DNA of 64,000 nucleotides from Alteromonas sp047556435 (lineage in GTDB: Bacteria; Pseudomonadota; Gammaproteobacteria; Enterobacterales; Alteromonadaceae): positions 2,480,001 to 2,544,000 of the forward strand of contig NZ_CP180210.1 of assembly GCF_047556435.1 (NCBI RefSeq), given 5' to 3'. Of the stretch, positions 14,943 to 23,990 are shown one piece after another (the first letter of the stretch is position 1; the number at the start of each line of letters is the position of its first letter). Both the position numbers and the translations under genes were made by a program. Under the pieces are notes generated by a model. The model worked only from the letters and a program-made list of their open reading frames with translations, was not told the origin of the DNA and did no database searches.

Positions 14943-17735
14943 TTACCCTCTCCCGCCAGCGATAAGAGTATCCACGCACTGATTAATTCTTGGAATTAGC
15001 GACAGCTCTTGCTGGCTCACTTGGCCATGAGACAACCACTGCGCAAACAAATCATCTTGCTCCCAGGATTCTCCGCGCTCCAGCTTTGCTGTAAGCAAGG
15101 CAAGTTGCACTGTCTTACGAAGCTCGGTATCTGCCTGCGGTGAAGGTAAATCGAGGATAACCTCAAGTGCAGTTGTTAACCACTGTCGGTCTCGCGTTGC
15201 TGCCTCTGAACTACGCAAGGCATCCTGCCAGGGTTTGTCCAGCTCACCGATCACCTCATCACTCAGCATGGATGGTGGTTTTTCTGTTAACTCACTTATA
15301 GCATCAGATAGCAGCTGATAACGCTTACGGCTGCGATTTTTAACGAGTTTTTGTTGCTCACTCTGCAACGCCTTACGCAATCCACTAAGGGTTTTCTCAG
15401 CCTGCCCCTTTGCACTTCGAGGTAATGTCTCTGCGGCTGCTTGCAGTTCGTCAAGTGCCTGTGAACCGTGACCGAGGCTATCTGCACGCAGTTGCCGACG
15501 CACGTCATCAGCCTGAGTTAAAAAGGCATTTAGTTCTGCATCGTCGTCATGTCGTTGCTGTGCTCTGGCGGTTTTGAGCTTTGCAAATACGTTATCGTTA
15601 GCGTCTTTGAAAGCCTGCCATAAACGTGTTTCATAACGTCGGCCAGCATGTTCTATTGTTTTCCACTGTTTTTGCAGCGCTTGTGCCTGCTCGGCAGCGT
15701 CAAACACATCGTCACTGGCAGACAACACTCGCGCTTTTTCTACCAGTTCCTGCTTTTTCTGGCGATTCTCCTGATGCCAGTTGGCAATGGCGTCTTGTGC
15801 CGACTTCAATGCCGTCTCAAATGCCAGTTTCAGCCGCTCATACGTTTTTTGATCAACCTGCCCGCTCTGTCGCCATTGTTGTTTTAACTTGTCCAACTCC
15901 TGATTCAAACTGGCAGGGGCTGTAGTGACATCCAGATTTTCTGCAGCTCTAACCAACCCGGCACGTTCTGCCGTCGCCTGTTCACGCTGCTCTTCAAGCT
16001 GCGCATAATGTTCTCTACAGGGTACAAATGCCTGCTCTAATAAGGTATCGAATGTAACCTGCTCTTCCTGATCGTCGGCACCAGGCACATTCAGACTTTG
16101 CCACTGCTTTCTGAGATAGCGAATAGCTTCGGCTCTCTGTGCAATATTATCAGGTTCAGATACAGCTAATGCTCTTGCTTCCTCAATGAGTGCAGGCCGA
16201 CGTGGCGCGGCCAGATAGCTTTGCCAGCCTTCAAGACGCTCAACATCCTGCCTTACCTGCTCAAAACGCCGTGATAGCGTAGCCTGCTCTTTGTCTGAGA
16301 GCTGTTGATACTGCTCATCCAGTTTCTGGAAGCGCCCCATCGCTGCGCGAAAGCGACCTTTATCAATTAAATTGATCACTGCATTTATATGTTTACGGCA
16401 CTGCTTAATACGCTGATCGACCTGCGCTCGTTCTTCATTCTCCTGCGCTTTCACCAAGCGCTGACTCTCACGCCAGCGTGCTTTCCAGTCGGCAGGGACA
16501 TGGATGAGATGGCTGCTTAACTCGCGCCATTTTGCAGACAGCGCCTTAAAGGTATCCGTTGTGTTGCCATCAGCGCTTTCAGAACACATTTTTTCAAGTT
16601 CTTCAAGTATCGACATTGCTTTACACGCTAATTGCTGCTGCGCTGAAAATGCGTCGAGTTTATCAGTGAGTTCTTTTTGAGCCGAAAGCAACCGCTTAAT
16701 ATTTGGGGTGTCGCCAATACGTTGCTGCAACGCTTCCGCTTTCTCTTCCAGCACCCTGACGTCATGGCTAACGCGCTCTACATCTTTTAACGTAGCTTCA
16801 CACAACCGGTTTTCGTATAACGTATTTACCGAAGAGGTTGCGGTCTTCAGCAACGCCTGGGCTTCAGAGATTTGCTGCTGTTCAGCAATGGCGGCCTGTT
16901 GGGCCTCCCACTGCGGGCGGATATTTTCAAGATGCCTGTCAACCTGGTGACTGATGCGCTGATATTTTTCTTTAAATGACTGCTGAAGAACCTCAGTCAG
17001 GCATTGATGTTCGCGCCAGCCTCGCTCATACTCATCGCGTAAACTGGTGCTCGCCTCCTTGATGAGCGCAAAATCGGACTTGTCCGTTAATGCCTGTAGT
17101 TTGGAGAGGATGAGCGTCAGTGACTTCTCAAGTTGTACCGGCTTTTCTTGGGCTTCACGCAAAGACGCAAGCCGCCGATTGACCACTTCAAGGCACGCAG
17201 AGTCTTCAAATTTACGGCTAAGTCGCTGTAGTAAATCCGTATCCTGTGTGTCTTGTAGCAGGCGTTCTGTTAACTCAGGATCGCGAGCGTTGAGCAACAG
17301 GCGCTGGGTAAAAGCAGGTCTGGCCATTCGGTCAGCCAAGCTAACCGTAAACGCTACATCATGAAGCAAATCTGGTCGCGCCTCTACGGTACGAACAATC
17401 AATTCGCTACCGGCAGACTCCAGCAGATAAGCTTTACGTGCGGTATCAGTCAGAGTCGTCTGATCATCACTGAACAGCGCATGCTCCACATGTTGCATAG
17501 CGACACGTTTAATTCTATCAACAGCAGCGATTTGCGACATTTTTTGCCACAGTGCAAACGAGTCCAGTTTCTCCAGGGCCGCAAGGCTCACGTCCGGATC
17601 CGCGTCGTTAAATGCCAGCTCGTGCAGGACAGATTTCTCTTCTGGCTTTTCGGTGTTAAGTGCTTTAATAGCCTCTTTACGTTTCACCGGCTCCGGACTT
17701 TTGTAAGCCGGAGTAAATAGTCGACTAAATATCAT
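14943..17735 (-). CDS. Large DUF349-repeat protein
   Basis: This 930-residue cytoplasmic protein has a helical-repeat N-terminus (about 1-190, HEAT-like, with patterns such as DPDVSLAALEKLDSF), long coiled-coil stretches, and several DUF349 modules between about residues 370 and 780. The DUF349 signature is seen as ALSAKWRELSSHL, YLRKQWQSLNVPG, KLKQQWRQSGQ and ALQKQWKTIEHAGRR, each followed by a helix like LWQAFKDANDNVFAKLK. No enzyme motif or signal peptide is visible. DUF349 proteins are widespread but poorly characterised. The gene overlaps yeaC by 11 bp and is followed by a 72-residue gene, forming one operon with the zinc-ribbon protein. Confidence 0.85.
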   Translation of the reverse strand: MIFSRLFTPAYKSPEPVKRKEAIKALNTEKPEEKSVLHELAFNDADPDVSLAALEKLDSFALWQKMSQIAAVDRIKRVAMQHVEHALFSDDQTTLTDTARKAYLLESAGSELIVRTVEARPDLLHDVAFTVSLADRMARPAFTQRLLLNARDPELTERLLQDTQDTDLLQRLSRKFEDSACLEVVNRRLASLREAQEKPVQLEKSLTLILSKLQALTDKSDFALIKEASTSLRDEYERGWREHQCLTEVLQQSFKEKYQRISHQVDRHLENIRPQWEAQQAAIAEQQQISEAQALLKTATSSVNTLYENRLCEATLKDVERVSHDVRVLEEKAEALQQRIGDTPNIKRLLSAQKELTDKLDAFSAQQQLACKAMSILEELEKMCSESADGNTTDTFKALSAKWRELSSHLIHVPADWKARWRESQRLVKAQENEERAQVDQRIKQCRKHINAVINLIDKGRFRAAMGRFQKLDEQYQQLSDKEQATLSRRFEQVRQDVERLEGWQSYLAAPRRPALIEEARALAVSEPDNIAQRAEAIRYLRKQWQSLNVPGADDQEEQVTFDTLLEQAFVPCREHYAQLEEQREQATAERAGLVRAAENLDVTTAPASLNQELDKLKQQWRQSGQVDQKTYERLKLAFETALKSAQDAIANWHQENRQKKQELVEKARVLSASDDVFDAAEQAQALQKQWKTIEHAGRRYETRLWQAFKDANDNVFAKLKTARAQQRHDDDAELNAFLTQADDVRRQLRADSLGHGSQALDELQAAAETLPRSAKGQAEKTLSGLRKALQSEQQKLVKNRSRKRYQLLSDAISELTEKPPSMLSDEVIGELDKPWQDALRSSEAATRDRQWLTTALEVILDLPSPQADTELRKTVQLALLTAKLERGESWEQDDLFAQWLSHGQVSQQELSLIPRINQCVDTLIAGGRG

Positions 17736-18018
17736 CCTGTTTAAACCGCGCTATTGTATGCTCCGCATGCTGGGAGTCTGCCAGTTCTTTTTTAAAGTCC
17801 TGTTTACGCTTATGCACTATCTCACCGTCAGCGTTAATTGTCATATGCTCCGTAGAGCGCTCAATTTTCGCCTGATACAACATGACAGCATGCATCGTGT
17901 TCGCCTTTTGCTCTTCGCTTAAAGACGTACCATCAGGCCACTTTCCTGTCTCAACAGCCTGGCGAAGACGTGCATATACCTCAGGAGTCATTGCTGCAAG
18001 TATTGCTTCTAAATTCAT
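17725..18018 (-). CDS. yeaC: YeaC, DUF1315 family protein
   Basis: This 97-residue protein matches the YeaC/DUF1315 family. The N-terminal MTPEVYARLRQAVETGKWPDG is characteristic; the first 20 of those residues contain nearly all of the family's conserved positions. The rest is charged and helical. Function is unknown. Its start overlaps the zinc-ribbon gene's stop by 4 bp, and its end overlaps the DUF349 gene by 11 bp, so all three are translationally coupled. Length agrees with E. coli YeaC (about 90). Confidence 0.85.
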   Translation of the reverse strand: MNLEAILAAMTPEVYARLRQAVETGKWPDGTSLSEEQKANTMHAVMLYQAKIERSTEHMTINADGEIVHKRKQDFKKELADSQHAEHTIARFKQDDI

Positions 18019-18344
18019 GATTTAAATCGTTTAATGATCAGTATTCTTACACGGTTAACTACATACCAGACGAAGCCAATAATCGACGCCAGAATTGCAA
18101 TGTTGTGTTGCATATCGCCGGGCCGTGCGCCGCCCCAGTACATAAAACCAAACCCAGCAACAAAAATCAGCATCGCGATCAATGACTGATTTTGAATACT
18201 TTGTAGTTTCTGGAATCTCACCAGGCTTTGTTTTCGCTCAATATCTTCAGAGGAAGCATTACCAATAGCAAAGCCACAATGTGGGCAGGCATCGGCTTTA
18301 TCTGAAGTCTTTTTATTACACGAGGGACAAGTCGTTAATGCCAT
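18015..18344 (-). CDS. Zinc-ribbon membrane protein
   Basis: The protein (109 residues) has an N-terminal zinc ribbon (CPSCNKKT then CPHCGF, two CxxC pairs about 14 residues apart, residues 5-24) and two membrane spans in the C-terminal half (IAMLIFVAGFGFMYW and IAILASIIGFVWYVV), ending in a basic tail. I use the ATG at 18344 because AGGAG lies 7 bases upstream; an in-frame ATG at 18371 has no such site. It is the first gene of the operon with yeaC and the DUF349 protein. The layout suggests a small membrane-bound adaptor with a cytoplasmic zinc knuckle. No precise function is known. Confidence 0.8.
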   Translation of the reverse strand: MALTTCPSCNKKTSDKADACPHCGFAIGNASSEDIERKQSLVRFQKLQSIQNQSLIAMLIFVAGFGFMYWGGARPGDMQHNIAILASIIGFVWYVVNRVRILIIKRFKS

Positions 18345-18515
18345 GTAGTGCTCCTGTCTTTTGCAGTTCAAACATAATCACCAGGGCAGCGATGGTATTT
18401 GTTAACAAACAGCAAAGTTTACTGTTTGGATCACGTACGGGGTAAAGAAAAAGCGTGACGACGCAAACCTAACGGCTACCACATTTGCATCGACACGCAG
18501 TTTATCAGCTAACGG

Positions 18516-20174
18516 TTATTTTTGTACGCGTTTCCAGTAGTCATTCACCGTTTCTTTCATTTCCCGGCTCAGCATAACAATGCCGAAGAGGTTTGGTAAT
18601 GTCATTACGACAATAGCAACAGCAGAAAGTGCCCACACCAGGGTCGTATCGGAAAAGGCTGCCCACACAAAACCTGCGACGTAAATAACCCGGTATGGCA
18701 TCACGGAACGTGGCCCTAACAAATAGGTCATTGCACGGTCACCGTAGTAAGACCAGGCGATGGCGGTTGAAAAGGCAAATAACATCAAACCAACCGACAC
18801 AATATACTGCCCAAAGTCACCAAAGAAACCACGAGTGAATGCGATGGTCGTTAATGCTGCAGAGTGGACCAGCGATTTGCCGCTGACTTCCAGATTATCT
18901 TTTACCGGTTTACCATCTTTGATTTCCAGTGTGCCGGTAAATAAATCTTCCGACCCTACGGAATAGGTCACATCTTCGGCAACCGAACGTGCATTTAACA
19001 AGGTAAAGCCACTGCTGACAGCCGTGCCGTTTACCACGGTGATAGAGCCGCTGTAAGGCTGAACGACGTTTCCTTCGATGTCATTCAGATACCCGTACAG
19101 TTTGTTGACGTCGGCCTGATCACTGTCGTCATACTGACCGGCAACAAAGTACATGTCTGAACGGTCAAATGTGTTCTCATGTTTCTCTTTCCACACGCCG
19201 GAAGACAGGATCACCAAACCAGTAATGGTACAGATGATAATCGTATCAATGAACGGCTCAAGTAAGGACACCATGCCTTCTGAAGCCGGCTCTTTGGTTT
19301 TCGCCGCAGCATGCGCAATAGGCGCAGACCCCTGACCCGCTTCGTTAGAAAACAAGCCCCGGTTTACCCCACGGTTAAACGCATACGCCAGTGAGGCCCC
19401 CAAGAAGCCGCCCGCTGCAGCAGAACCTGTGAAAGCGTCACTGACTACCGCGACAAACGACGGGCCGATGTTTTCCAGATTAGCAAAAATAACAGCCATT
19501 GCGCCGATAAGGTAGATGACCGCCATCAACGGCACCACTTTCGCAGTAAAGGCTGCAATGCGCTGAATACCACCGAGGATAACCAGCGCCAGCAAAATGC
19601 CTAATACGCTTCCTACCACCCAGGGTTCAAAGCCAAATGTGGCCTCAATACTTTGTGCAATACCATTACTTTGTGGCAGGTTTCCGGTACCAAACGAGCT
19701 GATTACGGTAGCAATCGCAAAAGCCACTGCCAGCCACTTCATATTCAGACGACGGTCCATGTAGTACATGGGTCCGCCCGCCATCGTCCCATCTTCCGTT
19801 TTTACACGATATTTGTGGGACAACGTAACTTCCACAAACTTGGTTGTCATACCAAGAAACGCAGTAGCCCACATCCAGAACAGCGCTGCAGGCCCGCCCA
19901 AAAAGATGGCAAACGCTACGCCACTAATGTTACCTGTGCCTACTGTACCTGAGAGTGCAGTGGTAAGTGCACGGAAATGGGTAGTATCGCCCGGATCAGT
20001 GTCATTATCGAACTTACCGGTCACCACCATCCATGCATGTTTGAAAAAACGGATTTGCGGAAACTTGAGATAAATTGTGAAAAATAAACCCACGCCGAGC
20101 AGCACGAACGGAAACCAGTCCGCGCCCCCCAGCAGGCCATCCAGCCCCACCAGAAAATTATATAACCCTTCCAA
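18516..20174 (-). CDS. AGCS-family sodium:alanine/glycine symporter with extra loop domain
   Basis: This inner-membrane carrier couples sodium entry to small neutral amino-acid uptake. Family hallmarks include GTVGTGNISGVA (about 77-88), TMAGGPMYYM (130-139), and NRGLFSNEAGQGSAPIAHAAA (start 271; first 20 residues define the signature). At 552 residues it is about 80-100 longer than common members. The extra length is one hydrophilic block of about 105 residues (328-432, bases 18879-19193) between two spans, rich in Asp, Gly, Ser and Thr and with beta-like character (SGSITVVNGTAV). Such a block would sit in a loop, probably outside the membrane, and is discussed as a finding. The gene stands alone, 40 bases downstream of the M14 peptidase, and might be co-transcribed with it. 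Confidence 0.9.
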   Translation of the reverse strand: MEGLYNFLVGLDGLLGGADWFPFVLLGVGLFFTIYLKFPQIRFFKHAWMVVTGKFDNDTDPGDTTHFRALTTALSGTVGTGNISGVAFAIFLGGPAALFWMWATAFLGMTTKFVEVTLSHKYRVKTEDGTMAGGPMYYMDRRLNMKWLAVAFAIATVISSFGTGNLPQSNGIAQSIEATFGFEPWVVGSVLGILLALVILGGIQRIAAFTAKVVPLMAVIYLIGAMAVIFANLENIGPSFVAVVSDAFTGSAAAGGFLGASLAYAFNRGVNRGLFSNEAGQGSAPIAHAAAKTKEPASEGMVSLLEPFIDTIIICTITGLVILSSGVWKEKHENTFDRSDMYFVAGQYDDSDQADVNKLYGYLNDIEGNVVQPYSGSITVVNGTAVSSGFTLLNARSVAEDVTYSVGSEDLFTGTLEIKDGKPVKDNLEVSGKSLVHSAALTTIAFTRGFFGDFGQYIVSVGLMLFAFSTAIAWSYYGDRAMTYLLGPRSVMPYRVIYVAGFVWAAFSDTTLVWALSAVAIVVMTLPNLFGIVMLSREMKETVNDYWKRVQK

Positions 20175-20214
20175 CCTGAGTTCCCCTTATTCTATTTTTG
20201 TTATGTATGAGTGT

Positions 20215-21342
20215 TTATCGTAAATCGTCAACCACCGCTCTCACGGCAACCAGCAAGTCTTCGCCAAATTGCTGGCAACGTTGAACGGACCAGCCAAATA
20301 CGTTGTCTGGCAGGTTATCATTATCTTTAAATGGCATTTCCACGGTGTAAGCCAGGCACGCAAACTTCTGGCCAACCGCGTTCGACGCCACTGTCAGATT
20401 CGCTTCCCCTGGCTTGTCTTTTTCATAGCCAAAGGTATCCTGAAACTCTGGTGTTGCGGTTAACAGCGCCGTTTTAAATTTGTTCTCGAGCGACTCCATA
20501 CGAGCATCATAAGCCGGGATCCCCTCGCTACCTGCGACAAAATTGTATGGCAACGCTTCATCGCCATGCAGGTCCAGATACATATCAACACCGGTTTCTG
20601 CCATGGCGTTCATCACATACAGAACCTCAGGACTTTTCAGAGCGGTTGGCTCTGCCCATTCGCGGTTGAGGTTTGTACCGACTGCGTTTGTGCGCAGGTG
20701 GCCGCGAGCAGAACCGTCAGGGTTCATGTTCGGAACAATGTAAAACACCGCTTTATCCAGCAGTTGGCGTCCTACGCCATCCTGTTCATCAAGAAGACGG
20801 GATATGATTCCTTCGGCACACCACTCTGCCATAGATTCGCCGGGATGCTGTCGGGCTGTGATCCAGACTTTCTTTTTCTCCGGCTCTTCTTCCCCAATCA
20901 CCAGCATCGACATATCACGACCGTCCAGTGTCAGGCCGAGAAAGCGATGTTCACACAACAGTGACATCTGCGCACTGTGGATTAAATCGAGGTGACGTTC
21001 ATAGCTGTAAGGGATGAAATACGCTAAGTACACGCTCGGCTGTTCCAGCGTGAGTGAAAATGACAGGTTATCGCCATCAAACTCACTGGGCACCCTAAAC
21101 CAGTTCTCACGGTCGTATGAGGCCAACACATTATACCCTTTCCAGCCATCAGGGTACGCTGACTTTGCCAGCTCGGCTATGGTGATGCGGTGTGTTTCAA
21201 AGGTGTCACCAATCAGACGAAAGTGAAACCATTGGTAAAAATCAGATTGATTGTCTTTGGGAATGGTAAGAACGATATCGGAGGCATCGTCAGCCTTAAC
21301 AACGTGGATATTCCCACTGTCAAATTGACTAGAGATATGCAT
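20215..21342 (-). CDS. M14-family zinc carboxypeptidase, cytosolic carboxypeptidase-like
   Basis: The 375-residue protein has no signal peptide. An N-terminal beta-sandwich domain (about 1-125, with FYQWFHFRL and YFIPYSYERH, features of the CCP/AGBL-like subfamily) precedes the carboxypeptidase domain. Zinc ligands are His166 and Glu169 (HPGES) and His259 (LDLHGDE). The substrate-binding Arg lies in NLNREW (Arg227), and the catalytic Glu is Glu335 (TVEMPFKD). Bacterial relatives of tubulin deglutamylases are widespread, and their substrates are mostly unknown. The context (an amino-acid symporter directly downstream) fits peptide or amino-acid salvage, but this is inference. Confidence 0.88.
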   Translation of the reverse strand: MHISSQFDSGNIHVVKADDASDIVLTIPKDNQSDFYQWFHFRLIGDTFETHRITIAELAKSAYPDGWKGYNVLASYDRENWFRVPSEFDGDNLSFSLTLEQPSVYLAYFIPYSYERHLDLIHSAQMSLLCEHRFLGLTLDGRDMSMLVIGEEEPEKKKVWITARQHPGESMAEWCAEGIISRLLDEQDGVGRQLLDKAVFYIVPNMNPDGSARGHLRTNAVGTNLNREWAEPTALKSPEVLYVMNAMAETGVDMYLDLHGDEALPYNFVAGSEGIPAYDARMESLENKFKTALLTATPEFQDTFGYEKDKPGEANLTVASNAVGQKFACLAYTVEMPFKDNDNLPDNVFGWSVQRCQQFGEDLLVAVRAVVDDLR

Positions 21343-21525
21343 ATTCTGTCGGGTCCTTATTATTTTGGGCTAATTTAGCACAGACACCCCGGAAAATACC
21401 ATTGTATGCCCGGTAGTTGGTGACGCTTTATACTGAAATGTGTTTACACCCCGACATGGCGCCGATTGGTCACCGGTATTCGTTACCCGTATTTTTCCAA
21501 TGTCCTGCCGCAACGACAGCGGATG

Positions 21526-22053
21526 TTAGTCTGCCAGCCAGGTTCTGACTTTGAGTCCGGCTGCAGAACTGTAACCCATCGTCCTGTCAACGACAGCGTA
21601 ATCTTCGTTTAACAGATAATAGGTAGGAAACCCGGTAATCTTGTATTTCGACTGGAGTTCGGTACTGCCTAGATACACCGGCGCGTCGATACCGACATCG
21701 TCCACAAACGCCCTGACCTGCTCGGCAGATTCGTAATCAAGCGCAATTCGAAGCACGTGAAAGCGAGAGCTGTCTACGTATTCCAGATTACCAATACTTG
21801 CTTTACAAATATGACACCAGGGTGCAAAAAAGTAGACCACCGTAGGCTTTTGTCCATCGGGTTTCATGATGTACTTTTCACCATCAAGGCTTACAAGTAC
21901 CGTATTTTCCTCAGCAACAGACTCCCCCTCGCTGAGTAAATTACGATTCTGCCATGCAGAGATGGCGATAAAGATAAGTAGCAAAATACTGCCATCTCTA
22001 ATCCATCGCGCCCAGCGAGGTGACTTTCTGGCAACAAAATGTGGCTCTTTCAC
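21526..22053 (-). CDS. Membrane-anchored thioredoxin-fold protein (TlpA-like)
   Basis: The 175-residue protein has a short cytoplasmic N-terminus, one membrane span (about 20-34) and a thioredoxin domain facing the periplasm. The redox motif is WCHIC (Cys80 and Cys83), and the cis-proline loop is GFPTYYLL. It probably reduces or oxidises disulfides in exported proteins, like TlpA/ScsD-type proteins; the exact partner is unknown. It stands alone on the minus strand between the M14 gene and the long-GAPDH gene, with more than 300 bases upstream. Confidence 0.85.
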   Translation of the reverse strand: MKEPHFVARKSPRWARWIRDGSILLLIFIAISAWQNRNLLSEGESVAEENTVLVSLDGEKYIMKPDGQKPTVVYFFAPWCHICKASIGNLEYVDSSRFHVLRIALDYESAEQVRAFVDDVGIDAPVYLGSTELQSKYKITGFPTYYLLNEDYAVVDRTMGYSSAAGLKVRTWLAD

Positions 22054-22412
22054 AGATACCCTGGCTCGTTATAGTTATTGATGATTGATCGCACATAAGG
22101 CGATTTCGCAGCGCCATACTGCGCACCTGCGGCTTTCGGTATATTTGTCAGCAACGAATATGCAAAAAACAACGGCAGCATTCCCTATCCTGCAAAATAC
22201 GCGTTTACCCGACACAGCTTTTCTCATAAGTTGTGTTAAGCGTTGGAAGGCAACGTCTCTCCCTTGTCGCACGCACCACGCATTACACCGGCAGTTGGCA
22301 ATTGCTGTCCGTCTCGCTGCATAACCTGTTAGTCAGGTTGCAGCTGTCACAAGATATAAAAAAACCGGCGAAGGGTCTACCTCGCCGGCTTGTTATTATC
22401 ACGATGCCATTG
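22054..22412. other. Intergenic region (359 bp)
   Basis: This stretch separates the thioredoxin-fold gene from the long-GAPDH gene, both on the minus strand. It holds the GAPDH terminator at its right end and presumably the promoter of the thioredoxin-fold gene at its left. Short open frames on both strands show no family character, and I see no RNA gene or repeat. Confidence 0.6.
22358..22390 (-). terminator. Rho-independent terminator of the long-GAPDH gene
   Basis: On the minus strand CCGGCGA and TCGCCGG pair as a 7 bp GC-rich stem around a ten-base loop that can pair further (AGG/ACC), followed by seven Ts. It lies 23 bases after the GAPDH stop. Confidence 0.88.
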
Positions 22413-23858
22413 CTACACAGGTAATGTAGGGAAGCTAAGTCCAGCCATATCGCGGATACAGCGCATTACCTGACAACTATAACCAAATTCATTGTCATAC
22501 CACACATACAGCGTCAGACGGTTGTCTGACACGATTGTGGCTTGTGAATCGACAACCGATGCCGCGCGCGAGCCAACCAGGTCGGTGGATACGATTTCTT
22601 TGCTCGCCGTGTAGTCTATCTGATGCTGCAGATTCGAGAACAGCGCAGTATCTCGCAAGAATTCGTTCACTGCGACTTTATCGGTGTCTTTTTTCAGATT
22701 CAGGTTCAGTATCGCCAGAGACACGTTCGGCGTGGGTACGCGGATAGCGTTACCCGTTAACTTGCCAGCAAGCTGCGGGTACGCCTTAGCCACGGCTTTC
22801 GCTGCACCGGTTTCAGTGATAACCATATTCAGCGGTGCGCTGCGGCCGCGTCGCTCTGCTTTGTGATAGTTATCAATCAGGTTTTGATCATTGGTGTACG
22901 AGTGAACGGTTTCAACGTGCCCGTTTTCAATACCGTATTCTTCATCTAACGCCTTCAATACCGGCGTGATAGCATTGGTGGTACAGCTGGCGGCTGACAA
23001 AATCGTATCTTCCGGTAAAATATCGTTATTATTCACACCGTGAACGATATTTTTGATGTCGCCTTTACCAGGCGCAGTCAGGATCGCTTTCGCTGTACCT
23101 TTGGCTTTCAGGTGTAATCCCAGACCATCACGGTCGCGCCAGATACCCGTATTATCCACAACAATGGCATTGTTGATTCCATACTGCGTGTAATCCACTT
23201 CATCCGGGCTGTTAGCGTAAATAACCTGAATATAAGAGCCATTTGCTTTTAATGCATTTCGCTCAAGATCCACAGTAATACTGCCATTGAACGGGCCGTG
23301 CACCGAATCACGACGCAACAGGCTTGCACGTTTTTCCAGATCGCCATCGCGACCACCACGAACCACAATAGCGCGCAGTCGTAGCTTGTTATTCTTGCCC
23401 TGACGCTCGATTAATAACCGAGCTAACAATCGGCCAATCCGACCAAAACCATACAGCACCACATCCTGAGGTTGTTGATCGTCGTCTTTATCAACCACAT
23501 CTGTGAGTTTTTCATGCAGATACGCATGCAAATCTTCCTGATCAACGGCAGCACCGTAATTAAAATCAAACGCCAGTTTTCCGATATCAATCTGTGAAGG
23601 GGCTAGTTTCATCGAACTTAACGCGTGCAGGATTGGGTAGCTCTCACGTAAACGTAGCTTGATACCCTCATGAAGGCGAACCTTACGGTGAGCCTTAATC
23701 ACGTCAATAGCGCTGGCATTAAGAAGTGGGCGGCCATAGACAGAAATTTCAACGGCGTGATTTCGATAAAGCTTGCCAATCAGCGGCAACATCATTTCCG
23801 CGTATTCCTGACGCTCCTGCCAACTGCTTTGTAGTTCCTGTTCAAACTGTTGATTCAT
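22413..23858 (-). CDS. Long-form glyceraldehyde-3-phosphate dehydrogenase
   Basis: This 481-residue protein is a GAPDH with an N-terminal extension of about 130 residues, a form also found in Vibrio and Shewanella relatives. The Rossmann motif is GFGRIGR (137-143), and the catalytic cysteine is Cys292 in SAASCTTN, where the ordinary enzyme gapA has SNASCTTN. The extension (helical, with LPLIGKLYRN and KAHRKVRLHEGIKLRLRES) has no recognised domain. It interconverts glyceraldehyde-3-phosphate and 1,3-bisphosphoglycerate, and the long form is thought to favour gluconeogenesis or NADP, which the sequence alone cannot settle. I use the ATG at 23858; an upstream in-frame extension to 23924 lacks support. 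It stands alone with its own terminator. Confidence 0.9.
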   Translation of the reverse strand: MNQQFEQELQSSWQERQEYAEMMLPLIGKLYRNHAVEISVYGRPLLNASAIDVIKAHRKVRLHEGIKLRLRESYPILHALSSMKLAPSQIDIGKLAFDFNYGAAVDQEDLHAYLHEKLTDVVDKDDDQQPQDVVLYGFGRIGRLLARLLIERQGKNNKLRLRAIVVRGGRDGDLEKRASLLRRDSVHGPFNGSITVDLERNALKANGSYIQVIYANSPDEVDYTQYGINNAIVVDNTGIWRDRDGLGLHLKAKGTAKAILTAPGKGDIKNIVHGVNNNDILPEDTILSAASCTTNAITPVLKALDEEYGIENGHVETVHSYTNDQNLIDNYHKAERRGRSAPLNMVITETGAAKAVAKAYPQLAGKLTGNAIRVPTPNVSLAILNLNLKKDTDKVAVNEFLRDTALFSNLQHQIDYTASKEIVSTDLVGSRAASVVDSQATIVSDNRLTLYVWYDNEFGYSCQVMRCIRDMAGLSFPTLPV

Positions 23859-23990
23859 GCTTTTGCCTTCATCAGATAAAATTGTGGGACTAAGCACGTC
23901 AAGACGGGATATTATAGGGTACACTGAAGTGAAATTATTCGTCTGACGGCGACGAACGCTATTTTAATTAAACGTTGAGGGAACACCAAA

